A stretch of DNA of 64,000 bases from CAYZJV01 sp964616275 (lineage in GTDB: Bacteria; Spirochaetota; Spirochaetia; Sphaerochaetales; Sphaerochaetaceae). The position numbers and the translations under genes were made by a program. The notes below the pieces were generated by a model, which worked only from the letters and a program-made list of their open reading frames with translations, was not told the origin of the DNA and ran no database searches. Positions 17,498 to 26,153 of this stretch are shown here, piece after piece (the stretch's first letter is position 1; the number at the start of each line of letters is the position of its first letter). The stretch spans positions 5,312-69,311 of the forward strand of contig CAZTUL010000002.1 in assembly GCA_964616275.1 (NCBI GenBank), in the 5' to 3' direction.

Positions 17498-18781
17498 TTA
17501 GCCGAGAATCAGCTTCAATAGTAACAGGATGGCAATAATAACCATGGTAGGGCTGATCTGCTTTGCTTTTCCGGTGAAAAGCTTCAACAGAATCCAGCTC
17601 AATGCACCATACATAATACCATTGGCAATCGAGTAGGAAGTAACCATAAGCAGAATGGTGAGGAATGCTGGGATCGCTTCGGTTCCTTCATCAAAATCAA
17701 TGTCCTTAACAGGAGAAATCATGAACAGACCAACAAGAATCAAAGTCGGTGCTGTTGCAGCTCCAGGTATGGAGATGAATAGTGGTGAAAGGAAAAGTGA
17801 GATAAGGAAGAGGACCGCAACTGTAAGACTGGTTAATCCAGTTTTTCCACCTTCAGAAACTCCAGCTGAGCTCTCAACATAGGTAGTTACGGTAGAAGTT
17901 CCCAGCATAGCACCAACGGTTGTACCAATAGCATCTGCAAAAAGAGCCTCTTTACATTTTGGGATTGATCCGTCTTTTTCAAGAATGTCTGCCTTTGTAG
18001 CACATCCGATAAGGGTTCCAACGGTGTCGAACATATCGACAAAGAGGAAAGTAAAGACAATAACAATCATGTCGATGCTGAAAATGTCACTGAATGAGAA
18101 AGCGAGGAAGGTAGGAGCCAATGATGGAGGAGCAAAACTGCCGCCTGCCCATGAGGTAACTCCAAATGGGATACCGACAAAGGTAGTACCGATAATACCG
18201 ATTAAGAGTGCTCCACGGACTTTGAATGCTACGAGAACACTCGTAATCACAAGACCGATCATAGCAACAAGTGCAGTTCCGTGTGTAATGTCACCGAGTT
18301 CTACGAGCGTGGCTCCATCAACAATGATACCAGCATTCTGTAATCCAATAAAAGCAATAAAAAGCCCGATACCTACGCTAATGGCCTTTTTCATGTTCGT
18401 TGGTATTGAGTTTACAATTGCTTCACGGATATTGAAGGCGGTTAGGATAATAAAGATAATACCTTCAATGAAAACAGCAGTCAGTGCCTGTTGCCAGGTA
18501 TATCCCATGGTGATAACAACGGTGTAGGCAAAAAATGCATTCAGTCCCATTCCCGGTGCAAGGGCGAATGGTAAGTTTGCAAGAAATGCCATTACCAGTG
18601 TTGCGATTGCCGCCGACAGAGCTGTTGCAGTAAATACTGCACCAAAATCCATGCCTGCGTCTGCTAACATGAGGGGGTTTACAATTAAGATGTAGGCCAT
18701 CGTAAGAAACGTGGTAACACCCGCAAGCACCTCAGTCCGCACATTCGTTTTGTGCTCGGTGAGCTTAAAAAATTTTTCCAT
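17498..18781 (-). CDS. NCS2 family adenine/guanine/hypoxanthine permease (AzgA/PbuG type)
   Basis: A 427-residue multi-pass membrane protein with about 13 hydrophobic segments. Family signatures are the N-terminal TEVLAGVTTFLTMAYILIVNP, the half-helix region ALAPGMGLNAFFAYTVV, and a second repeat with LFVDMFDTVGTLIG and GTSTVTTYVESSAGVSEG. Transporters of this branch bring in purine bases with protons. I chose ATG 18781 because AAGGAG lies 9 bases before it and a good promoter lies upstream; an in-frame start 37 codons earlier would begin upstream of that promoter. It is convergent with ade and sits inside the purine island, which supports a purine-base substrate. Confidence 0.9.
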   Translation of the reverse strand: MEKFFKLTEHKTNVRTEVLAGVTTFLTMAYILIVNPLMLADAGMDFGAVFTATALSAAIATLVMAFLANLPFALAPGMGLNAFFAYTVVITMGYTWQQALTAVFIEGIIFIILTAFNIREAIVNSIPTNMKKAISVGIGLFIAFIGLQNAGIIVDGATLVELGDITHGTALVAMIGLVITSVLVAFKVRGALLIGIIGTTFVGIPFGVTSWAGGSFAPPSLAPTFLAFSFSDIFSIDMIVIVFTFLFVDMFDTVGTLIGCATKADILEKDGSIPKCKEALFADAIGTTVGAMLGTSTVTTYVESSAGVSEGGKTGLTSLTVAVLFLISLFLSPLFISIPGAATAPTLILVGLFMISPVKDIDFDEGTEAIPAFLTILLMVTSYSIANGIMYGALSWILLKLFTGKAKQISPTMVIIAILLLLKLILG

Positions 18782-18818
18782 CTGATCACTCCTTAACAGT
18801 GGATATTTCGTTGTCTTT

Positions 18819-18847
18819 ATTCTATCCGTCTCAGAGCAATTTGTACA
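18819..18847 (-). promoter_or_regulatory. Promoter of the purine permease
   Basis: On the minus strand, -35 TGTACA (18847-18842), a 17-base spacer, and -10 TAGAAT (18824-18819) precede the AAGGAG site and ATG 18781. The -10 box matches five of six consensus positions. Confidence 0.55.
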
Positions 18848-18904
18848 GAAAAATTTAAGAATTAGTAGGTTTATTAGAAAAATTTTGCTCAATACAAAAA
18901 TAGA

Positions 18905-19684
18905 TCAGGAATGAATTCTGGATATAACCAAATGGCCGAGGTGCATAAAGGTTTCTATATGAGTATCGTACAACTGGGACAACAGTGAACTGGTGAGAAC
19001 TTCGTGTGCCGGTCCGCTATGTAATAGACTGCTATGATCTATCATGGCAACTATATGAGCACATTCAGCGGCTACTGATGGATCGTGTGTGGTGAAGAAA
19101 AGAGTAATACCTTGGGAAGATAATGTTCTCAGTATTGAAATAACTTTTGCAGTATTTCCCGGATCCAGACTGCTTGTAGGTTCATCAAGCAGTAAAATCC
19201 TGGGTTGTTGAGCCAAAGCTCGTGCAAGAAGTACAAGCTGATGTTCTCCACCGCTCAGCGTTGTAATAGATCGATGGGCTATTGATTCAATTCCAACTTG
19301 TTTGATTGCATCATACGCTATATGAATATCATGCTTCGTAGGTGCAGCAAGCTCATGAATATAGGGTGATCTTCCAAATAAAACATATTCAAGAACCGTA
19401 AAACTGAATCTTGCCCCCTCTTCCTGTGGAACAAGACTCATGGTCTGCCCGAGTTTTCTTTTTGAATATAACGACAACGGTGTTCCGAATAATTCAATGG
19501 TACCTGTCTCTGGTATTCTCCATCGGAGCAATAAATCCATGAGTGTCGATTTTCCAGCACCATTAGGACCAAGCAGTACAGTGGTCTGAGCCTCCGGGAT
19601 ATCAAGTGACAAGTCTAGAACTGCCGGGTGCTCTCTACCAGGGTAGGTATAGGTCACATGGTTGAGTGAGACAGCAGGTTTCAT
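18905..19684 (-). CDS. ABC transporter ATPase, FecE/BtuD type
   Basis: A 259-residue ATP-binding subunit. The Walker A motif is LLGPNGAGKSTLMDLL near residue 36, the Q-loop VPQEEGARF near 87, the signature LSGGEHQLVLLARAL near 142, Walker B ILLLDEP near 163, and the switch His in TTHDPS near 197. It is the third gene of a minus-strand operon (binding protein, permease, ATPase), each pair overlapping by four bases. It powers uptake of an iron-siderophore, cobalamin, haem or oxyanion-type ligand. The substrate cannot be read from the sequence; its place next to molybdoenzyme genes makes a MolC-like role in molybdate uptake worth considering. Confidence 0.88.
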   Translation of the reverse strand: MKPAVSLNHVTYTYPGREHPAVLDLSLDIPEAQTTVLLGPNGAGKSTLMDLLLRWRIPETGTIELFGTPLSLYSKRKLGQTMSLVPQEEGARFSFTVLEYVLFGRSPYIHELAAPTKHDIHIAYDAIKQVGIESIAHRSITTLSGGEHQLVLLARALAQQPRILLLDEPTSSLDPGNTAKVISILRTLSSQGITLFFTTHDPSVAAECAHIVAMIDHSSLLHSGPAHEVLTSSLLSQLYDTHIETFMHLGHLVISRIHS

Positions 19685-20721
19685 AGTTGTACCTCAGTCT
19701 GCTTGCGCGAGAGAATTACGATGAAGAGTAGTGCCCCAATCAGACTAGTCAGTACACCGAGGGGAATTTCGCTGGATAAAAGTGTTCGGCCTACTGTGTC
19801 ACATATGAGAAGAAAGCCCCCACCTAATATGAGAGAACCTGGGAGTGAGAATCGGGCATCCGATCCAAGTAATCTCCGAGATAGATGCGGAATAATCAGT
19901 CCAACCCATCCCACAAGACCAGCAACAGAGATAATTGCCGTTGTTGCAACAGTAGCAATGAAAAGAAGAAGTGACTTTTCCCGGTTCACCGAGAGTCCTA
20001 TGGCATGAGCACTTCGCTCATCAAGTGACAGGATGTTTACTCTCCATCGCACCGATAGAAGTATGAGAAGTGAAACCCATAGGGTAGGGAGTACACTCCA
20101 TGCGGTACTCCATGTGCTGTTCCACAATCCTCCCATGATCCAAAATGTAATATCCTGCAGACTGGTGGTGGGATCAGCCACAAGTTTTATGATAGACAAA
20201 CCCGCAGAATAGAGAGCTCCGATTGCAATACCAGAGAGTATCAGCCGGAGAATCCATCCACCAAACCTGAACTGTTTCGCCAGCCAGTATGCGGCAATAA
20301 GTGCAAGTAATCCAAATGTCGTAGCACTTAACTGTACAAGAATAGGTGAAAATCCCCATACCGTAATTGCCAGAGCAGCACCAAATGCCGCCCCTTGACT
20401 TACTCCTAGGAATCCAGGTTCCACTAAAGGATTTGCGAATAGCATCTGAAATACGAATCCGGCTGCTGCAAGGGCCGCACCGCCTGTAATTGCGAGTAAC
20501 ATACGCGGTAGACGTACCCCAATAATCACTTGTTGGAGCATGGGATCAGATAAAAGGGTCAATGGGTGAGCCACTCCGGCTGAAGGATATCTTCCTGCAA
20601 AAAGTGATACAAATGTAATAACTACTAGTAGAGCTCCCGATATAATCAGTCGTTTACGATACTCATGAGTAATGGATTTATAATGAGAGTGTTCTCTGGT
20701 GCTATCCGATGCTTTCTTCAT
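19681..20721 (-). CDS. ABC transporter permease, FecCD/BtuC type
   Basis: A 346-residue integral membrane permease with about nine to ten hydrophobic segments. FecCD signatures are VRLPRMLLAITGGAALAAAG near residue 70, NPLVEPGFLGVSQGAAFGAA near 95, and the ATPase-contact and late motifs VGWVGLIIPHLSRRLLGSD near 265. The N-terminus carries an unusually long hydrophilic lead of about 28 residues. ATG 20721 overlaps the stop of the binding protein (ATGA), and its own stop overlaps the ATPase start, so the three parts are made together. It would work as a homodimer in the inner membrane. Confidence 0.88.
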   Translation of the reverse strand: MKKASDSTREHSHYKSITHEYRKRLIISGALLVVITFVSLFAGRYPSAGVAHPLTLLSDPMLQQVIIGVRLPRMLLAITGGAALAAAGFVFQMLFANPLVEPGFLGVSQGAAFGAALAITVWGFSPILVQLSATTFGLLALIAAYWLAKQFRFGGWILRLILSGIAIGALYSAGLSIIKLVADPTTSLQDITFWIMGGLWNSTWSTAWSVLPTLWVSLLILLSVRWRVNILSLDERSAHAIGLSVNREKSLLLFIATVATTAIISVAGLVGWVGLIIPHLSRRLLGSDARFSLPGSLILGGGFLLICDTVGRTLLSSEIPLGVLTSLIGALLFIVILSRKQTEVQL

Positions 20722-21833
20722 AGTGGATGTACGGAAGTCTGATACTGGTTAATTAATGCATCAAGAACCGACTGGTCGGTAATTCCATAGAATTCGGAAT
20801 AGAAGGACACAATCTCATCTTCCATGGAAAAATCGGGAAAGAGTGTTGGATGTAATTCTGCTGCGAGCCATTGTAGTGCAAGAATCCATCGAGAATCGGA
20901 TTGGATGTAATTCATGACATCGCCAGGAGTACCCTTTACCATCTGCTCTGAAACTGCACGAAGATTCTGCCACTGAGCTTGTCCATATATAGATTGAAGA
21001 TATGGCCGAACAGATGTTTGATAACTTATGAGGAATATTTTTTCGGGGTCCCACGCTGCTATCTGTTCAAATGATACTTTTCTCCAAGCTTGAGAATCGA
21101 GTGAACTTTGAGACCAGATGGGTTTTGCTCCTGCCAACTCCGTGATTACTGTTTGTATCCAGTTTTGAGGAGCCACGCTGAAGGCAGTAACACCATCAGC
21201 AGCGGCTACCTGCATCATAAGGACGGTAGGTTTATCTTCATCCGCAAGCATAGCAATTTTCTGAGATACCTCTGATTCTCTTCGCTCAAAACCTGCGATT
21301 ACTCGTATCGGAGTTGTGGTATCCCCCAATATTTTGCCAAGTTCGATGATTTCTGATTTCCACGAAGCTGGTGTCTCAAGATCCATGACAAACACAGGAA
21401 TATTAAAGGGCTCCAATAACTTCACAACAGAGTCATAATTTCTTGTCTTAGTAAGAACTAAATCAGGATTGTGAGCGATGATCTCTTCTGCACCTACTTG
21501 TTGGCCAAGCCTATTCTCGGTAGCAAATTCAGGACGGATTAAGGTGAAAAAGTCTCCAAGACCCTGGTCAGTTTTTGCTAGTACAATATCCATCTCCATT
21601 GCCGATGGGAAAAGATAGAGTGCATCAGCGGGCATTACTGCTGCACGTCCAACAACCATAATGCGTTCAATATCTCCTTCGACTGTCACCGTTCTTCCAA
21701 GTGCATCAATTGCAGTTCGTGTTGCAGGTGCAGCTTTTTCAGATTCCTGCACTCCTTGTGCTCCAATTGAGCATACCAGAATGAACATGAACATGATTAC
21801 GAGAACTGCTGTTTTGTGATGTTTATAATCCAT
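20718..21833 (-). CDS. ABC transporter periplasmic binding protein, FecB/BtuF/MolA type
   Basis: A 371-residue exported protein with a basic-hydrophobic signal segment (residues 1-24, ending around SIGAQG). The periplasmic-binding-protein-2 fold follows: DALGRTVTVEGDIERIMVVG near 45, AHNPDLVLT near 125, and a long linking helix. The signal lacks a clear lipobox (the ILVCS stretch is atypical), so lipoprotein status is uncertain. I chose ATG 21833, which begins the signal peptide behind a GGGG site, over a start 26 codons upstream. It delivers the ligand to the permease at 19681. A possible promoter on the minus strand is TTGTAT-17-TAAGAT. It is divergent from proA. Confidence 0.82.
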   Translation of the reverse strand: MDYKHHKTAVLVIMFMFILVCSIGAQGVQESEKAAPATRTAIDALGRTVTVEGDIERIMVVGRAAVMPADALYLFPSAMEMDIVLAKTDQGLGDFFTLIRPEFATENRLGQQVGAEEIIAHNPDLVLTKTRNYDSVVKLLEPFNIPVFVMDLETPASWKSEIIELGKILGDTTTPIRVIAGFERRESEVSQKIAMLADEDKPTVLMMQVAAADGVTAFSVAPQNWIQTVITELAGAKPIWSQSSLDSQAWRKVSFEQIAAWDPEKIFLISYQTSVRPYLQSIYGQAQWQNLRAVSEQMVKGTPGDVMNYIQSDSRWILALQWLAAELHPTLFPDFSMEDEIVSFYSEFYGITDQSVLDALINQYQTSVHPL

Positions 21834-21979
21834 GATATTTCCCCAGATGAGTATAAGATGGCTGTATCTTACCATTATGTTTATAAAAATACAACGGGAA
21901 ATCGTATTCAAAAGAGATCAACGTTGTACGAAACGGCCATCGAGCTTGCATCACTTAGGAATTCGCGGTAATCTCATAC

Positions 21980-22008
21980 TAACGAGCGTTTAGCGAAAAC
22001 GAACGTTA
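21980..22008. promoter_or_regulatory. Symmetrical inverted repeat upstream of proA (candidate operator)
   Basis: The symmetrical element TAACG-ag-CGTTT-AGCGA-AAACG-aa-CGTTA spans 21980-22008 and ends 13 bases before the proA ATG. A related shorter element, CGTT-GTACGA-AACG, lies at 21922-21935 in the same divergent gap. The pair may bind a regulator of proBA, of the ABC transporter, or of both. Confidence 0.4.
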
Positions 22009-22021
22009 AGTGAGGCTTTTC

Positions 22022-23344
22022 ATGGAAGATCGAAAATTGGCGGATGAGTTATCTCAAATTTCACGATTCCAGCGTGCTTTAGGAGCATTATCCGGACGAG
22101 AGAGAAATGCAATGCTTGAGGCTATTGCACATGCATTAGAGACGCAAAAACCTCGTATTGCGAAAGCAAATGAGCGAGACCTTCTTGCTGCAGATAACGA
22201 GCAGCTACCTATTCCTCTACGTAAGAGATTGGTGTGTGATGAAGATAAACTGGATACTATCTGTACAGGGCTTCGGCAAGTCGCCTCACTTGCAGATCCT
22301 ATTGGTAGAGTTCGCGAGAAGAGGTTGTTGGATACAGGGCTGATTCTCGAGCGGGTAGATGTTCCAATTGGTGTGATTGGCATGATATTTGAATCTCGAC
22401 CCGATGCCCTGGTTCAGATTTTATCACTCTGTCTAAAAAGTGGTAATGCCATAATCCTTAAAGGTGGAAAAGAGGCACTTCAGACTAATCGTGAACTTGT
22501 AGCGATTGTTCGTGAAACTCTGGAACAATTTTCAGTAGGCAGTGGGTGGATTATCCACCTTGAGCAACGGGAAGATGTGCATAAACTGCTTGAAATGAAT
22601 GAAATAGTCGATCTGTTGATTCCCCGAGGTTCCAATGAGTTTGTCCGATATATCATGGATCATACAAAAATTCCCGTATTAGGGCATGCTGACGGCATCT
22701 GTGCTCTCTATGTAGATCAGCACGCCGATATCGATATGGCGGTTTCTGTCGCTGTTGATTCTAAGTGTCAGTATCCTGCAGTATGTAATGCAATTGAAAC
22801 GCTGCTTGTGCATAAGAAGATAGCACCGCAGTTCCTCCCAAAATTCAGAAGTGCCGTCGAACCATGGTCGGTAATCATTCATGGAGATTCCGCTGTACAG
22901 GGGTTTATACCGTGTGTTGCTGCTGCTGCTTCAGATTGGGATACAGAATATCTTGGGTACGAAATAGCCATAAAAGTAGTAAGTTCACCAGAAGAGGCAA
23001 TAACTCATATAGCTGAACATAGTTCAGGGCACACAGAATGTATCGTAACGGAGGATGTGTCAACTGCTCGTACCTTTCTCAGGGAGGTCGATTCGGCTGA
23101 TGTCTTCTGGAATTGCAGTACACGATTTGCGGATGGTTTTCGCTTTGGATTAGGTGCAGAAGTCGGCATAAGTACACAAAAGATACATGCGAGGGGACCC
23201 GTCGGGCTTGATGGATTAGTAATCGGGAAATGGCTGCTGGCCGGCAAGGGGCATATTGTTGATACCTATGCTAAAGGGAAAGAATTCATCCACGAAGAAC
23301 TTCCTGTGAATGGAACATCTCTCTATTCGGAGGAAGAGGTATGA
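22022..23344 (+). CDS. proA: Glutamate-5-semialdehyde dehydrogenase (gamma-glutamyl phosphate reductase)
   Basis: 440 residues; second step of proline synthesis, reducing gamma-glutamyl phosphate with NADPH. Signatures are VPIGVIGMIFESRPDALVQI near residue 115, the glycine stretch LKGGKEALQTN near 150, and the catalytic Cys region QYPAVCNAIETLLVH near 254. The C-terminal GPVGLDGL motif is present. Length is close to the family norm (about 420). ATG 22022 is preferred, with GAGG 6 bases upstream, over a GTG four codons earlier. It overlaps proB by four bases; proA before proB is the reverse of the E. coli order. Confidence 0.96.
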   Translation: MEDRKLADELSQISRFQRALGALSGRERNAMLEAIAHALETQKPRIAKANERDLLAADNEQLPIPLRKRLVCDEDKLDTICTGLRQVASLADPIGRVREKRLLDTGLILERVDVPIGVIGMIFESRPDALVQILSLCLKSGNAIILKGGKEALQTNRELVAIVRETLEQFSVGSGWIIHLEQREDVHKLLEMNEIVDLLIPRGSNEFVRYIMDHTKIPVLGHADGICALYVDQHADIDMAVSVAVDSKCQYPAVCNAIETLLVHKKIAPQFLPKFRSAVEPWSVIIHGDSAVQGFIPCVAAAASDWDTEYLGYEIAIKVVSSPEEAITHIAEHSSGHTECIVTEDVSTARTFLREVDSADVFWNCSTRFADGFRFGLGAEVGISTQKIHARGPVGLDGLVIGKWLLAGKGHIVDTYAKGKEFIHEELPVNGTSLYSEEEV

Positions 23345-24450
23345 GTCGTGACTTTTCTTCGGTTCGTCGTGTCGTCATCAAGGTTGGGTCAAATCTACTC
23401 AGCGACAAAACCGGAGTTGATGTTCAACGCATAGATCATGTTGTTTCCGGCATTGCACAGCTTCGTGAAATCGGAATCCAAGTACTCCTCGTCTCTTCAG
23501 GTGCTGTTGGTCTAGGGGCGAAGGAGTTAGGAAAAACGAGTGCTGTGAAGCAGACGGCAATGCGACAAGCCTGTGCATCGATTGGACAGCCACTGCTCAT
23601 GAGTCATTATCGTACAGCATGTAAAGCACATAATTGCATCTGCGCTCAAATTCTCATTACAAGAAGTGAACTGAATGAGCGTCGTACATTCGTAAATCTA
23701 AAGAATTCGGTCGCTTCGCTATTTGAATTGGGTGTACTCCCGATATTCAATGAAAATGATGTGGTGAGTACAGCAGAAATTGGTACGGCAGTAGGAGACA
23801 ATGATCGATTAAGTGCATTTGTGGCGAGTAAAATTGATGCTGATCTCCTCATTCTTCTTACCGATATAGATGGGTTGTATACGAACGATCCTAAACGCGA
23901 TACACAGGCTAGACTAATCTCGGACATCCCATCTTTGAATGATGAGATTCTGGCTTATGCAGGAAATTCCGGTAGCGTATTTGCAACAGGAGGGATGAAA
24001 ACAAAACTCCTTGCTGCAAAAATCGCTGCAACTGGAGGCTGTGGAACGGTGATTGCGAGTGGGTATGAATCAGACGTTCTTGTAAGAATTCTCAAGGGCG
24101 AAGAAATAGGGACATATATTCATCCTCAAAAAAGACTTAACCAGCGTTCTCGTTGGATTCTCAATACAGTGCCCATGGGGACTATATGGATTGATGAAGG
24201 AGCAGAACAGGCTCTTCGTCACCATAAGAGTCTACTTCCCTCAGGTGTAATCTCGGTCTCCGGAGTATTTCACGAAGGTGATGTAGTTATGGTCAATAAT
24301 GTTGCTAAAGCCGTACCGTATTATAACAGTACAGAAATTAGCGAGATGGCAGGATGTCAGAGCAAAGACATTCCGAAAGTGCTTGGAAAGGGGAAGCCCG
24401 ATGTGTTGTTCAGACCGGAAGACATCGTGTTTTTAGACTATGAAACATAA
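23341..24450 (+). CDS. proB: Glutamate 5-kinase with PUA domain
   Basis: 369 residues; first step of proline synthesis, phosphorylating L-glutamate. The amino-acid kinase domain shows VIKVGSNLLS near residue 12, VLLVSSGAVGLGAKELG near 50, FNENDVVSTAEIG near 137 and LLTDIDGLYTNDP near 173. The C-terminal PUA domain (about 275-369, with GVISVSGVFHEGDVV) is present, so the feedback-regulated long form is complete. Its ATG is inside the proA stop (ATGA, 23341), and its end overlaps the next gene by 11 bases. proC, the third proline enzyme, lies 4.4 kb away on the other strand. Confidence 0.96.
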   Translation: MSRDFSSVRRVVIKVGSNLLSDKTGVDVQRIDHVVSGIAQLREIGIQVLLVSSGAVGLGAKELGKTSAVKQTAMRQACASIGQPLLMSHYRTACKAHNCICAQILITRSELNERRTFVNLKNSVASLFELGVLPIFNENDVVSTAEIGTAVGDNDRLSAFVASKIDADLLILLTDIDGLYTNDPKRDTQARLISDIPSLNDEILAYAGNSGSVFATGGMKTKLLAAKIAATGGCGTVIASGYESDVLVRILKGEEIGTYIHPQKRLNQRSRWILNTVPMGTIWIDEGAEQALRHHKSLLPSGVISVSGVFHEGDVVMVNNVAKAVPYYNSTEISEMAGCQSKDIPKVLGKGKPDVLFRPEDIVFLDYET

Positions 24451-25357
24451 TTATCAAATCTTTCATAGAAAACAGGATATTGGAAAGCGCATTAGTCTAT
24501 TACATAGAGAAGAGACGCTCTCTGTGGGTATGGTTGCCACAGATGGTGGTGAAACGCTTGCCCAATCAATAGAAAATCTTTCGCAGTTTTCCCGATGGCC
24601 TGTTCATGTACTTATGAATGAGGAGCAAGGGAGATTGCCTGAGCTGCGCAAACGTTTCCCTTTTGTGACGTTCATCGTATTCTCCACGCCAGTATCTTTC
24701 GGGACCTTGGCGAATGCGATGGCAAATGAGTGCTACACAACGTTCTTTTATCTTACTCGGAGCGATGTTTATTGTGAGAGCATCGATTTTGATACCGCAA
24801 TCTCACTGCTTCATAGAAGTGATAAACCAGCTGCTGTTACACCCAGACTGACTAATCGTCAGGGAGAACCTATACCTGTAATTCAAGTACCATTACTCAG
24901 AAATGGGCTTATAGATCCTCTTTCGTTCCCTCCAAGACAGGAAGTGACTCCTACCTTATATCCTTTTTTAGGCCTGGGTATGTATGAGCGGGCACTATTT
25001 CAACGGCTTCGTGGTTTTGATGATTTTGTAGGTGGAACCTATTGGCAATCACTCGATTTTGGGCTTCGAGCATGGCTCTACGGGTACCCTATTATCAATC
25101 TGGCATCGTTGAGTTGCTCATTCATCAATCGGCACTATATTATTGAAGACCGATCAGAGCGGGAGGGTATGAAGCGGGTACACACACGAGCTCTTGGAGT
25201 TCGGCAGATGAACGGTAAGAACTATCCAAAACGAGCTGGAAAATATGCAGATTCACACACTCACGCAGAGGTTAAGAAGCGAATAGCCCTGTATAAGACC
25301 GATTTTCAACAATTAGTTGACCAGTGGAAAGCCCCAGAGGAATTGTCTCATGTATAG
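24440..25357 (+). CDS. GT2-like glycosyltransferase, function unknown
   Basis: A 305-residue protein with the outline of an inverting family-2 glycosyltransferase. It has a Rossmann-like N-terminal half (VGMVATDGGETLAQSIENL near residue 29), RSDVY near 108 in the position of the metal-binding DxD, and the late pattern FLGLGMYERALFQRLRGFDD followed by SLDFGLRAWLYGYPI. No membrane segment is visible. The acidic motif is weak, so the activity is uncertain. It starts inside proB and overlaps the amidase gene by eight bases, so it belongs to the proAB-amidase operon. A role in envelope polysaccharide is plausible but not shown. Confidence 0.6.
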   Translation: MKHNYQIFHRKQDIGKRISLLHREETLSVGMVATDGGETLAQSIENLSQFSRWPVHVLMNEEQGRLPELRKRFPFVTFIVFSTPVSFGTLANAMANECYTTFFYLTRSDVYCESIDFDTAISLLHRSDKPAAVTPRLTNRQGEPIPVIQVPLLRNGLIDPLSFPPRQEVTPTLYPFLGLGMYERALFQRLRGFDDFVGGTYWQSLDFGLRAWLYGYPIINLASLSCSFINRHYIIEDRSEREGMKRVHTRALGVRQMNGKNYPKRAGKYADSHTHAEVKKRIALYKTDFQQLVDQWKAPEELSHV

Positions 25358-26153
25358 GTTTTTGCGAATTTTTATAGTTCTTCTCATGCTTCTCGGTATA
25401 AGTGGAGCTCTTTGTGCTCAAGTGAAGGAATTTAAAGAATCGCCTTTTTTGTATCCGGTTAGCACTGTAATACTTGATGCTGGACATGGCGGGCACGATC
25501 CAGGTGCACTGATACGTTTCTCTGATTACGCTGGGGAAGAGTTACTTGAAAAAGAGATTGTTTTAGATATTACGAAGCAAGTCGCCCAATTATTACGCCA
25601 GTGGTATCCAGATTTACAGGTTATACTTACTCGAAATAGCGATGATTTTCTCTCATTACAGCAACGTGCTGATATAGCTGCACGTACAAACCCAGGTGTT
25701 GGAGCCTCTAGTATATTTATTTCGATTCATGCAAATTCATCCAACGCTTCCGATGCTTCAGGTGTAGAATTCTTAGTAAAACGGGCAGATAAGCGTGTGA
25801 GATTTCTTGTTCATGATGTTGATACATGGACAATAATGCGATATGCAAATCATACAGTGGACGAACTCAATCAATTGTTGAATCGGGCAAATATTCTGTT
25901 GGCCTCACAACTTGAACAACGATTTTTGGAACAATTCCCGACTGTGCGAAATCGGGGAATCAAAGAGCAGGACATCTGGGTACTCAATGCCAGCAAGGTT
26001 CCTTCTGTGCTTATTGAGATTGGCTTTCTTAGTAATCCTGAAGATGCACAAAACATGCAGAACCCTGACTGGAGATCTCAAGTCGCACACGCAATTGCCC
26101 GTGGAATAGCAGACTCTCTTAATCCCGGCTCGTCCGCATTCTTCCCTGAATAA
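25350..26153 (+). CDS. N-acetylmuramoyl-L-alanine amidase (Amidase_3), exported
   Basis: 267 residues with a clear signal peptide (about 1-24, MYRFLRIFIVLLMLLGISG then ALCAQ). The zinc amidase domain shows VILDAGHGGHDPGA near residue 42 (first His ligand), EKEIVLDITKQV with the Glu ligand near 67, FISIHANSS near 118 (second His ligand), and the catalytic Glu in VLIEIGFLSNPEDAQN near 225. It cleaves the amide bond between MurNAc and the stem peptide, in wall remodelling or daughter-cell separation. ATG 25350 starts the signal peptide; an upstream in-frame start would add eleven hydrophilic residues. Its 3' end overlaps the convergent pncB by 35 bases. Confidence 0.88.
   Translation: MYRFLRIFIVLLMLLGISGALCAQVKEFKESPFLYPVSTVILDAGHGGHDPGALIRFSDYAGEELLEKEIVLDITKQVAQLLRQWYPDLQVILTRNSDDFLSLQQRADIAARTNPGVGASSIFISIHANSSNASDASGVEFLVKRADKRVRFLVHDVDTWTIMRYANHTVDELNQLLNRANILLASQLEQRFLEQFPTVRNRGIKEQDIWVLNASKVPSVLIEIGFLSNPEDAQNMQNPDWRSQVAHAIARGIADSLNPGSSAFFPE

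Noticed and set aside
17985..18527. Long plus-strand open frame of 180 codons opposite the purine permease
   Set aside because: It is antisense to a gene with strong family motifs; its composition (many Pro, Ser, Thr, Ile) is what the reverse of a membrane protein gives, and it has no ribosome site.
1..21833. Selenocysteine codons in the molybdenum hydroxylase genes
   Set aside because: All the relevant frames are uninterrupted, and selenium in this enzyme class, where present, is a labile cofactor and not encoded by TGA.
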